From RGIG2041 sp045537695 (GTDB taxonomy: Bacteria; Bacillota; Clostridia; UBA1381; UMGS1253): DNA of 34,233 bases. The notes beneath the pieces are model-generated. The model was not told the DNA's origin, made no database searches, and saw nothing but the letters and a program-made list of their open reading frames with translations. The translations under genes and the position numbers were made by a program. The stretch is from positions 1-34,233 of the forward strand of contig JAZSQB010000077.1 of the NCBI GenBank assembly GCA_045537695.1, written 5' to 3'. Of this stretch, positions 1 to 6,739 are shown one piece after another (position 1 is the first letter of the stretch; each line of letters opens with the position of its first letter).

Positions 1-1
1 T

Positions 2-67
2 TTCAAAAAAATGTGTGGTATGACTCCCGGTGAATATAAAAAGTCTGTAGTAGGCAAAGGACCATAA
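2..67 (+). CDS. AraC-family transcriptional regulator, C-terminal fragment (5' cut by window edge)
   Basis: Reading from base 2 gives 21 codons ending in TAA, with the sequence FKKMCGMTPGEYKKS near the end. This is the usual last helix and tail of an AraC-type helix-turn-helix domain (consensus F-K-K-x-x-G-x-T-P-x-E-Y-R/K). The rest of the gene lies left of the window, so its effector domain and target are unknown. It is a different gene from the complete AraC regulator at 28811-29575, whose equivalent segment reads FKKKYGEAPSKYAN. The family assignment rests only on this short motif, but the motif is characteristic. Confidence 0.8.
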   Translation, partial: FKKMCGMTPGEYKKSVVGKGP

Positions 68-195
68 GATTCAGTATTTTTCAAGCATTATATATTCCGA
101 TCTTGTTGTATCAGAATTTGTTTAAACTTAAATTTCATACACAAACGATCGAGTAGTCCGGTTCAGTATCGACTCAACGCCTTAGCTGCGTAAAA

Positions 196-228
196 ATAGC
201 GTAGCAGTCATCAAAACTACTACGCTAT
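196..228 (-). terminator. Intrinsic terminator of the prmA-rsmE-membrane protein operon
   Basis: A 9-bp perfect stem (ATAGCGTAG at 196-204 with CTACGCTAT at 220-228) encloses a 15-nt loop and, on the minus strand, runs into a T stretch (TATTTTTACG). It sits about 60 bp past the stop codon of the last gene of the operon. A second small palindrome (AAAAAGT-CTA-ACTTTTT, 229-245) lies just before it. Confidence 0.6.
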
Positions 229-290
229 AAAAAGTCTAACTTTTTGGGGTCACATCAAAATTCGTTCAGCTTTTTACATGCAAATTCAGC

Positions 291-797
291 TTACCACTTC
301 TTTATGCAGTACAGATACAGGTGGTACACAATTGTAAATGCGCCATAGGCGCCGATAAGCGGAATTACCACACTGTAAGATTTTGTAATATTTTTCAAAA
401 AGCTTAATACAGCCGGTGCACTTTCAATCGGCAACCATCTTGTGTAGAATGCAAAGTTTACATAAAAGCAGATGGCTGCGCCTGCAAGACACAAATGCGC
501 ATAATTTCTGAAACGCTCTTTCACCTTCAACTTTGCAAGCTTGGCTTCCGGTTTGAACTTATCCACGTGCGAAAGCGCATACAATGCAACCGTCGTCACA
601 GCAAAAACAAGAAATGCCACAAACATTGTCACATTATAATTTAAAAGCGCATCCATGCCGAATTCGCCGCGCGCAACACGGAGCATAAAATATGCCAAAC
701 AAAGACCCGCCATCGAAAACCCGAAGCTGATTAACATTCTGTTCGAGATCTTAACCTGTCTTTCCTTTTTGTCACAATTATAAAATGTTTTCTTCAT
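291..797 (-). CDS. Small four-helix membrane protein, function unknown
   Basis: This 168-aa protein has a short charged N-terminus (KKTFYNCDKKERQVKISNR) followed by four predicted membrane spans at about residues 21-41, 55-77, 98-120 and 139-161. Between spans 2 and 3 is a basic cytoplasmic loop with KFKPEAKLAKLKVKERFR. I do not recognise a family. The ATG at 797 follows a GGGAGG sequence by 10 nt. The gene starts 23 bp after the rsmE stop, so it is very likely the third gene of the prmA-rsmE transcript. It has no visible catalytic motif, and nothing here ties it functionally to the two methyltransferases beyond co-transcription. Confidence 0.75.
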   Translation of the reverse strand: MKKTFYNCDKKERQVKISNRMLISFGFSMAGLCLAYFMLRVARGEFGMDALLNYNVTMFVAFLVFAVTTVALYALSHVDKFKPEAKLAKLKVKERFRNYAHLCLAGAAICFYVNFAFYTRWLPIESAPAVLSFLKNITKSYSVVIPLIGAYGAFTIVYHLYLYCIKKW

Positions 798-820
798 TTA
801 GGTCTTGCCTCCCAACAACT

Positions 821-1558
821 TTACAATTCAAATTCATAATTCATCATAGAAAGCACGGCTTCCCCCGCCGTTTCTGTGCGCAATATGCGTTTGCCGAGCG
901 TAATCGGCTGCACGCCCGCGCGCAGTGCTTCTTCGATTTCCTCCGGCGCGAAGCCACCCTCCGGACCAATAATAAACGCTGCAGATTCCACATTTTCCAC
1001 TTTACGCAAAAGCTGCTTAAGCGTCATATCCTTCTCGTTTTCATACGGGATAAAAGAAAGCTGTGCCTGTGCAAGTGCCTGCACGGCAGATTTAAAGTTC
1101 ACCGGCATACCGATACGCGGAATGATGCCGCGTCCGGACTGCTTTGCCGCAGCTTTCGCCACAGATTGCCAACGTTCGATTTTCTTTTTTTCGTCCGCAT
1201 CACTATTTAATTTTACAACACATCGCTCAGAAATGCAAGGAATAATTTCAAAAATACCAAGTTCCGTACATTTTTGGATGACATATTCCATCTTCGAAGC
1301 TTTGGGCAAACACTGATAAAGCGTGATGCGCACGGCACTTTCCGACGCAGACGGTGCGCCGCTTACAATGCGTGCCTGTAGACTGTTTTTATCACATTTT
1401 TCAATCACAGCTTCGTAATCCGTTCCCGCGCCGTCACAAACCGTAATGCTTTCACCCTGCTGTATACGAAGCACCTTTAAAATGTGCTTTGCTTCCTCGC
1501 CATCGAGAAGAATTGTATTTTCAGTTATATTTTCTTTTTCCGCAAAAAATTTCGGCAT
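821..1558 (-). CDS. rsmE: 16S rRNA (uracil-1498-N3)-methyltransferase RsmE
   Basis: RsmE uses S-adenosylmethionine to methylate N3 of U1498 in 16S rRNA of the assembled small subunit. The 245-aa length fits the family. The N-terminal PUA-like part begins MPKFFAEKENI and includes EEAKHILKVLR. The C-terminal SPOUT (trefoil-knot) methyltransferase part carries the SAM-binding signatures IIGPEGGFAPEEIE (about 197-210) and LGKRILRTETA (about 222-232), both diagnostic. The gene begins 8 bp after the prmA stop, the common prmA-rsmE pairing in Firmicutes. No defects are seen. Confidence 0.95.
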   Translation of the reverse strand: MPKFFAEKENITENTILLDGEEAKHILKVLRIQQGESITVCDGAGTDYEAVIEKCDKNSLQARIVSGAPSASESAVRITLYQCLPKASKMEYVIQKCTELGIFEIIPCISERCVVKLNSDADEKKKIERWQSVAKAAAKQSGRGIIPRIGMPVNFKSAVQALAQAQLSFIPYENEKDMTLKQLLRKVENVESAAFIIGPEGGFAPEEIEEALRAGVQPITLGKRILRTETAGEAVLSMMNYEFEL

Positions 1559-1566
1559 AGTCTCAC

Positions 1567-2535
1567 CTATTTTTTAAGCACAATGGATGCCCATTCGCCC
1601 TTTCTATTGATTTCCAGCACCGTAAAGCCGGTATCCTTCAATTTTGTTTCTACTTCATCCAGTCGCGCGTGTATGATACCCGATGTAATCATCACGCCAC
1701 CATCACGCAAAGCCTGATATGCAAAATCGGACAGCCCGATGATAACATCCGCCACAATGTTCGCAAGCACAATATCGTACTGTTTTTTGCAAATATCTTC
1801 CATCAGCGCCGTATCTGTCAGCACATTACCGGCTGCTGTTTTATACACAGATGCATCCACATTGTTCTTTTCTGCGTTTTCCTCCGCGATTTTAACCGCA
1901 TTCGGGTCAATATCCACGGCATATGCATCCTTGGCGCCCAAAAGCATTGCCATAACGGACAAAATACCACTACCGCAACCGAGGTCAAGCACACTGTCGC
2001 CATCCGAAAGATAGTTTTCCAGACTTTCTAAACAGAGCTGCGTACTTTCGTGCGTACCCGTACCAAAGCTCATACCCGGATTGATGGTAAAGACGGTTCT
2101 GCCTTCCGTATCTTCCACAGTTTCCCATTCCGGACGAATCAGCATCTTTTTGCCGAGCTTTAACGGCTTATAAAACTGTTTCCAGTTTTCGCCCCAATCC
2201 TGCTCCTGCATATTGTTGATGCTGATAGAAAGGCTGCCGAGCATTTCACCGTCTGCAGATTGTTTCAGCTCCGCAAGTCGTGCTTTGATTGCCTCTAACT
2301 GCTGTCTGCCGTGCTCATTTTCTTTTAAGTAGACCTTGACAACCGTCGGTGCTTTTGCACGCTCCATCAGTGCATCATCTACATAATCCCAATACTGTGT
2401 ATTTTCTTCTAAAAACGTGGTAAAATCTTCTGCATCTTCAATTTCCGTGCCCGTAATATCCATTGCATAAAGCATACCGCAAATCATATCAATACCATCT
2501 TGTGTTGTCTCTATGCCAACCTGCATCCATTCCAT
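1567..2535 (-). CDS. prmA: Ribosomal protein L11 methyltransferase PrmA
   Basis: PrmA trimethylates ribosomal protein L11 with SAM. The protein is 322 aa from the chosen start. It has the small N-terminal L11-recognition domain and a Rossmann methyltransferase domain with motif I DLGCGSGILSVMA (near residue 185), an upstream NPGMSFGTGTHEST loop and the motif-IV-like VLANIVADVI. An in-frame start 27 bp upstream at 2562 is possible, but the ATG at 2535 is preceded by GGGGGAAG at the proper distance and gives the usual family N-terminus MEWMQVGIET. It heads the prmA-rsmE-membrane protein operon and is driven by the promoter at 2570-2599. Confidence 0.95.
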   Translation of the reverse strand: MEWMQVGIETTQDGIDMICGMLYAMDITGTEIEDAEDFTTFLEENTQYWDYVDDALMERAKAPTVVKVYLKENEHGRQQLEAIKARLAELKQSADGEMLGSLSISINNMQEQDWGENWKQFYKPLKLGKKMLIRPEWETVEDTEGRTVFTINPGMSFGTGTHESTQLCLESLENYLSDGDSVLDLGCGSGILSVMAMLLGAKDAYAVDIDPNAVKIAEENAEKNNVDASVYKTAAGNVLTDTALMEDICKKQYDIVLANIVADVIIGLSDFAYQALRDGGVMITSGIIHARLDEVETKLKDTGFTVLEINRKGEWASIVLKK

Positions 2536-2569
2536 GGTTTCTTCCCCCTGCATATCAATCAATGTATCA

Positions 2570-2599
2570 ATTATACCCTATTTATACGCAGATTGTCAA
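2570..2599 (-). promoter_or_regulatory. Sigma-70/SigA-type promoter of prmA
   Basis: On the minus strand, TTGACA (2594-2599) and TATAAT (2570-2575) are separated by 18 bp, both perfect consensus hexamers. The predicted start site falls about 25-30 bp before the prmA ATG at 2535, giving a short leader. Confidence 0.85.
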
Positions 2600-2615
2600 T
2601 GTATCTTACTATTAC

Positions 2616-2644
2616 TTGACAGTTTTTTCGAAAAAGATTATAAT
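2616..2644 (+). promoter_or_regulatory. Sigma-70/SigA-type promoter of the rluD-like gene
   Basis: TTGACA (2616-2621), a 17-bp spacer and TATAAT (2639-2644) make a perfect consensus promoter. It lies about 35 bp before the ATG at 2680 and back to back with the prmA promoter. Confidence 0.9.
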
Positions 2645-2679
2645 GACAAACAAGAAACACAGCAACGGAAAGGAATTAT

Positions 2680-3636
2680 ATGAAAACCGTAACCGTAAAC
2701 AAAAATGATGCCGGACAGCGCATTGACCGTTTTATGCGAAAGCGCTTCCCCGCGATGCCACAAAGCCTGATTTACAAATCCCTGCGCAAAAACTGTGTCA
2801 AAGTGAATGGAAGGCACGTTAAAGAGGGGTTTAAACTGACCGTTGGCGATGAAATCATCTTTTATATTAAGGATGAGTTTTTCGAAGAAAAGTCCGCAGA
2901 GCAGGCCTTTTTAAGCATCACTCCCCGGCTGGATATTGTATATGAAGATGAAAACATACTGCTGGTCAACAAGCCGGTCGGTATGGTAGTGCACGAGGAC
3001 GAAAGCGGTTCACCGAATACACTGATTGCACACGTACAGGCTTACCTTTACCAAAAATGTGAATACAAGCCTGCAGAGGAACAAACCTTTGCACCGGCGC
3101 TTTGTAACCGCATAGACCGAAACACCTCCGGTATTGTCATTTGCGCAAAAAATGCTGAAACCCTGCGCGTTATGAATCAAAAAATCAAAGACCGTGAGTT
3201 GACCAAGTTATATCTCTGTCTCGCCTTTGGCAAATTCGAAAAGAAAACCGATGTGCTGAGCGCATATCTTTCCAAGGACGAAAACACCAAAACCGTAACT
3301 GTAACCGACAAAAAGCGCGGTGATGCCAAGCAAATCCGTACAAAGTATACTGTTCTTGCTTATAAAGACGGGGTGTCTTTAGTAGAGGTAGATTTGCTCA
3401 CCGGCAGAACACATCAAATCCGCGCACACCTTGCGCACATTGGCCACCCGCTTGTCGGCGACGGCAAATACGGAAAAAACATAGACAACAAGCGCGCACA
3501 GCGCAAATACCAAGCCTTATGCTCCTACAAGCTGACCTTTGATTTTAAAACAGATGCGGGTATTTTAGATTATCTGAACAAAAAAACGTTTAGCGTAAAA
3601 AAGGTGGATTTTGCTGAAGAATTTAATAAAAAATAA
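2680..3636 (+). CDS. RluA/RluD-family 23S rRNA pseudouridine synthase
   Basis: The protein isomerises specific uridines to pseudouridine, most likely in 23S rRNA. It is 318 aa. An N-terminal S4 RNA-binding domain covers about residues 10-70 (QRIDRFMRKRF, KNCVKVNGRHVKEG). The catalytic domain has the RluA-class motif RIDRNTSGIVI (about 147-157) with the catalytic Asp, and the downstream GRTHQIRAHLAHIGHPLVGD. The S4 domain groups it with RluC/RluD rather than RluA; which uridine it modifies cannot be read from sequence. The ATG follows GGAAAGGAATT. It stands alone on the plus strand and ends at a bidirectional terminator. Confidence 0.92.
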   Translation: MKTVTVNKNDAGQRIDRFMRKRFPAMPQSLIYKSLRKNCVKVNGRHVKEGFKLTVGDEIIFYIKDEFFEEKSAEQAFLSITPRLDIVYEDENILLVNKPVGMVVHEDESGSPNTLIAHVQAYLYQKCEYKPAEEQTFAPALCNRIDRNTSGIVICAKNAETLRVMNQKIKDRELTKLYLCLAFGKFEKKTDVLSAYLSKDENTKTVTVTDKKRGDAKQIRTKYTVLAYKDGVSLVEVDLLTGRTHQIRAHLAHIGHPLVGDGKYGKNIDNKRAQRKYQALCSYKLTFDFKTDAGILDYLNKKTFSVKKVDFAEEFNKK

Positions 3637-3663
3637 GGGATGCGTTGGCACGCATCCCTTATT
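3632..3663. terminator. Bidirectional terminator between the rluD-like gene and the 97-aa gene
   Basis: A perfect 14-bp stem (3632-3645 with 3650-3663) has a TGGC tetraloop and is flanked by A-rich sequence on the left and T-rich sequence on the right. It therefore works as a rho-independent terminator for both converging genes. Confidence 0.9.
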
Positions 3664-3668
3664 TAAAT

Positions 3669-3962
3669 TTACGCATGTTTCAATGCATCTTCAAGCCAAA
3701 AAGCACCAATGTCCATCGCGGACCAAAGATCTGTTCTTTCTGCTTTTTTAATCATCTTGTTTCTGATGTTCATATAGGAATCGTTCTGCTGAAGTAAGAT
3801 GTCTATCTTACCTGCCACTTCCATCTCACCAATTTTCATAAAGTTGTCAAGCACAAATGCAACAATGTACTTATCGGTCGGATTTCCGTAAAAAATATGA
3901 TTGCCTTTGCGCACGAGCGGCTTACCCTTATACATCAACAGCTTTTCTTTTTTCGCTGCCAT
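3669..3962 (-). CDS. Conserved-looking 97-aa protein of unknown function
   Basis: I cannot assign a function. The protein is soluble, basic at the N-terminus (MAAKKEKLLMYKGKPLVRKG) and mixed alpha/beta in character, with no Cys, no membrane span and no signal peptide. The ATG at 3962 is chosen over the GTG at 3971 because AAGGAG sits 8 nt before the ATG but would directly abut the GTG. It has its own promoter overlapping the nagA stop codon and ends at a strong bidirectional terminator, so it is a monocistronic gene. Tidy signals at both ends argue that it is real. I have an unverified impression that similar short proteins occur in other Clostridia. Confidence 0.8.
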   Translation of the reverse strand: MAAKKEKLLMYKGKPLVRKGNHIFYGNPTDKYIVAFVLDNFMKIGEMEVAGKIDILLQQNDSYMNIRNKMIKKAERTDLWSAMDIGAFWLEDALKHA

Positions 3963-3991
3963 ATCAATCACTCCTTAAAGTTTATAAATTC

Positions 3992-4020
3992 AGTATAACA
4001 CAAGAATTTGCATTTGTCTA
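3992..4020 (-). promoter_or_regulatory. Promoter of the 97-aa gene, overlapping the nagA stop codon
   Basis: On the minus strand TAGACA (4015-4020) and TATACT (3992-3997) are 17 bp apart, each one mismatch from consensus. The -35 hexamer includes the nagA TAG stop codon (4018-4020). Confidence 0.65.
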
Positions 4021-5127
4021 CTTTTTCCAAACCTTTTTCACATTCAAATCCACATCAAGCAAAACCAAATCCGCATCCATACCAACGGAAATCTTGCCCT
4101 TTTTGTCAGATACACCAATCGCAGACGCCGGATTTTCCGTTGCCATACGCACTACATCTTCCAACGCAACACCCCAATCTACGAGGTTTTTAACGCACTG
4201 CAGCATAGTGGAAGTACCACCAACCAAATTGCCGGCAGCATTCTTTGCAATGCCATCTTTTACTGTATACGGAGCACCGGCAAAAGAATATCTACCATCC
4301 TTAAAGCCCGTTGCGTGAATACCGTCTGTGATGACACAGATTTTATCTGTGCCAAACGTTTTAATCGCCATCAACACAACGCTTTTATCTACGTGAATAC
4401 CGTCTGTGATAAGTTCTGCATACACACCCAATTCAAACGCCGCATGCATAAGACCTTTGTTTCTGTGATGCATCGGCGGCATCCTGTTAAACAAATGCGT
4501 CACCAGCGTGGCCCCTGCCGCAAAGGCAGCCGCACACTTATCATAATCATCGCCACCATGTCCGAGCGAAATTTTGAATTTGTCCTTATAGTTTTTTACA
4601 AACTCTATAGCACCTTTAACTTCCGGCGCAATAGTAATCAGTTTAATATTTCCATCACAGGCATCATAGATGCCGTTTATCGGGAAAGCTTCAAAATCCG
4701 ATAAAAGCTGCGGCGCATGTGCGCCGTTGAAATTTGTATTCAAATACGGTCCTTCGATGTTGATACCAAGCACATGCGCACCTTCGTGCGTATGCTGCAT
4801 ATAGTCCGAAATTAATTTCACCGCCTGCACAGTATCATCATATGGCGCCGTTACCGTAGTTGCCAGATAAGAAGTTGTTCCTTCTTTTAAAAAAAATGCA
4901 CTGATTTCTTCCAGTTCCGCTTCGGTTACATCCATAATGTCGTGCCCAAGCGCACCATGCACGTGAATGTTAATAAATCCGGGAATCAAATATCCACCCT
5001 GCGCGTCAAAAACATCCTCACCATCAAGGTTTTGTGCCATTTCACATATAATTCCATCCCGCACCCTGAGATCCAATTCCTCAAATTTATGTTCATTCGT
5101 ATAAACACGTGCATTTTTAATCAGCAT
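4018..5127 (-). CDS. nagA: N-acetylglucosamine-6-phosphate deacetylase
   Basis: NagA hydrolyses GlcNAc-6-phosphate to glucosamine-6-phosphate and acetate in amino-sugar catabolism and cell-wall recycling. The 369-aa protein has the amidohydrolase fold: the metal-binding HVHGALGHD near residue 59, EGPYLN, the His-containing LGHGGDDYD and THLFNRMPP, substrate-binding DGIHVD, and the catalytic Asp in VITDGIHATG. The C-terminal beta-sandwich strand reads GMDADLVLLD. A longer reading from 5160 adds only a basic stretch that overlaps the previous gene and lacks family similarity, so the ATG at 5127 is chosen. It overlaps the end of the MFS gene by 11 bp, implying translational coupling. No nagB is next to it. 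Confidence 0.93.
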   Translation of the reverse strand: MLIKNARVYTNEHKFEELDLRVRDGIICEMAQNLDGEDVFDAQGGYLIPGFINIHVHGALGHDIMDVTEAELEEISAFFLKEGTTSYLATTVTAPYDDTVQAVKLISDYMQHTHEGAHVLGINIEGPYLNTNFNGAHAPQLLSDFEAFPINGIYDACDGNIKLITIAPEVKGAIEFVKNYKDKFKISLGHGGDDYDKCAAAFAAGATLVTHLFNRMPPMHHRNKGLMHAAFELGVYAELITDGIHVDKSVVLMAIKTFGTDKICVITDGIHATGFKDGRYSFAGAPYTVKDGIAKNAAGNLVGGTSTMLQCVKNLVDWGVALEDVVRMATENPASAIGVSDKKGKISVGMDADLVLLDVDLNVKKVWKK

Positions 5128-6436
5128 TTTCCGCCGTCTCCGTTTCTTTTTTGTCCGCAAAAAGAGGCTTAAGCTCCTCTTCTTCCCCTACACGACTAAA
5201 CAATACCCATGTTATCACTAAAATAAAGTTAACAATAAATATTACAAGTACAAGCAAATTAAATCTATGCAGCACCAATGTCAAAACTGCGCCAAGCAGC
5301 TTGCCAATATTTAAAAACAACTCACGCACCGTTTGAATTTCCATTGTTTTTTTAGATGCATTGGTAATACTATTGGTTGCCCAGTGGTAAATACCGACAA
5401 TCGGCACGTACAAAAAACCGGCAACTAGTGCAGTTAAGATGCCGTATGAATAAATAGCCATCATGCTAAAGCCAAACGCAAACACAATCGATGTAAGCAA
5501 CATTACCGCAACTGCAAACAGCATAAGACCCATACGGTTGCTCTCGGTACCTGTATGCATCACGTGCCATTCACCTAATCTCTGCAACGCGGCGCAAATG
5601 GCAACATATAAGCCAACCGCTACAGCATTCTGATGCAGTGTATAGATCAAAATCGGCAACAAAAAGGCAATAACGCCTTCGCGGATACCGCGTGTTAATT
5701 CCGCCAAATGTACCAAGCGCAAATTTCTATCTTTTACAGAAAAAACCAATACATTGGCAAAATAGGCGCGATGCACCTTCTTTTTCTGCGGCAAACGCAC
5801 ATAAAGTACAAACGCAAGCGAAATTGCCAGCAGTACTAGCGCCGTACCAAAAGTGGCAAGATAGCCATTCATATTGCGTCCACTTTGGACGAAGATGCCC
5901 GAAATAATCGGTGTTAGAACACCCGCCAATGTCATGACCAAGCTGACAATAAAAATAAACAAGCGTTTAGACCGTTCGGCAAATGAATAACCAAGCACTT
6001 CATTATACGCAATATTATACAGCGTTGAGCCTCCGGCATTTAACGCAGCTAAAATCCATAAATACTTACCGACATTTGCATCCAAAAGCAAAACAACCAC
6101 AAAAAGCGCAATATATAGACATAGTCCAGCCATCATACTGCCCTTTGTGGAAATACGTTTTCCAACTATACCAATAATGCATGACATAGCTATTAAAAAA
6201 ACATATGTATATACATTATATAAAATTACATTCATCAGAGCGTTGACCGGCAACAGACCAGTTGTATTCAGAGTAGTCTGGTATAAAAACAAATTAATAA
6301 AGATGCCGGATACGCCAGTTGCACAAAAATAAAACAACATCGCAAGCAAAAGCAATTTTTGCTCACGCAACAATTGCTCTATTGAAAGTATAGATGCAAA
6401 CCACGCGCGTACGCGCTTAATCATTTCTGCCATCAT
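5117..6436 (-). CDS. Major facilitator superfamily-type permease
   Basis: This 439-aa integral membrane protein has about 12 hydrophobic spans, starting with LLLLAMLFYFCATGVSGIFI, and a basic loop (PQKKKVHR) in the middle between the two six-helix halves. The fold is typical of MFS carriers; the substrate is not visible. It directly overlaps nagA, so import of an amino sugar or a muropeptide fragment is a reasonable inference, but the neighbour evidence is the only support. Two consecutive ATG codons follow GGGGGGATGAA; the first is used here. The C-terminus is acidic (EEEELKPLFADKKETE). Confidence 0.82.
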   Translation of the reverse strand: MMAEMIKRVRAWFASILSIEQLLREQKLLLLAMLFYFCATGVSGIFINLFLYQTTLNTTGLLPVNALMNVILYNVYTYVFLIAMSCIIGIVGKRISTKGSMMAGLCLYIALFVVVLLLDANVGKYLWILAALNAGGSTLYNIAYNEVLGYSFAERSKRLFIFIVSLVMTLAGVLTPIISGIFVQSGRNMNGYLATFGTALVLLAISLAFVLYVRLPQKKKVHRAYFANVLVFSVKDRNLRLVHLAELTRGIREGVIAFLLPILIYTLHQNAVAVGLYVAICAALQRLGEWHVMHTGTESNRMGLMLFAVAVMLLTSIVFAFGFSMMAIYSYGILTALVAGFLYVPIVGIYHWATNSITNASKKTMEIQTVRELFLNIGKLLGAVLTLVLHRFNLLVLVIFIVNFILVITWVLFSRVGEEEELKPLFADKKETETAENAD

Positions 6437-6498
6437 TTCATCCCCCCGAGGTCAGTTTCTCCTCGTATACTTCTGTGCCGTTGCACATAAGAACACAG

Positions 6499-6520
6499 GC
6501 GGCATCGCATACGATGCCGC
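6499..6520 (-). terminator. Hairpin downstream of the DUF1858 gene, probable terminator
   Basis: A perfect 9-bp GC-rich stem (GCGGCATCG with CGATGCCGC) has a 4-nt loop and lies about 20 bp past the DUF1858 stop. The trailing minus-strand sequence is only moderately T-rich (CTGTGTTCTT), so it may be a leaky terminator between the ftsH run and the MFS-nagA pair. Confidence 0.5.
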
Positions 6521-6537
6521 TATGTTTTACAGGGATT

Positions 6538-6738
6538 TTATTTGTTTGCAAGATGGTTGTTGAGTGCTTCTACCAAAGCATCTGCGTCTGCCCCATGAAC
6601 AGCGCAGGCATCTTCAATAGACTCGCCGCTTGCAGACGGACAACCCAAGCAGTGCATCCCCATCTGCAAAAAGTACTCCGCTGTTGTCGGATCCATTCTG
6701 AGTACATCTGCAATAATCATATCCTTTGTAATTTTCAT
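6538..6738 (-). CDS. DUF1858 domain protein (small CxxC redox-type protein)
   Basis: This 66-aa protein is entirely a DUF1858 domain: an N-terminal KITKDMIIADVLRMDPTTAEY segment, then GMHCLGCPSASGES with the conserved CxxC, then a C-terminal helix. The family occurs alone or fused to oxidoreductases and is thought to bind a redox partner or metal, but its function is unproven. The ATG starts one base after the ftsH stop (TAA-G-ATG), so it is co-translated with ftsH and ends that gene run. Confidence 0.88.
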   Translation of the reverse strand: MKITKDMIIADVLRMDPTTAEYFLQMGMHCLGCPSASGESIEDACAVHGADADALVEALNNHLANK

Positions 6739-6739
6739 C

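Noticed and set aside
876..1316. 146-codon open frame opposite rsmE
   Set aside because: It is a shadow of rsmE in another frame; the Ser-rich composition is typical of antisense frames here.
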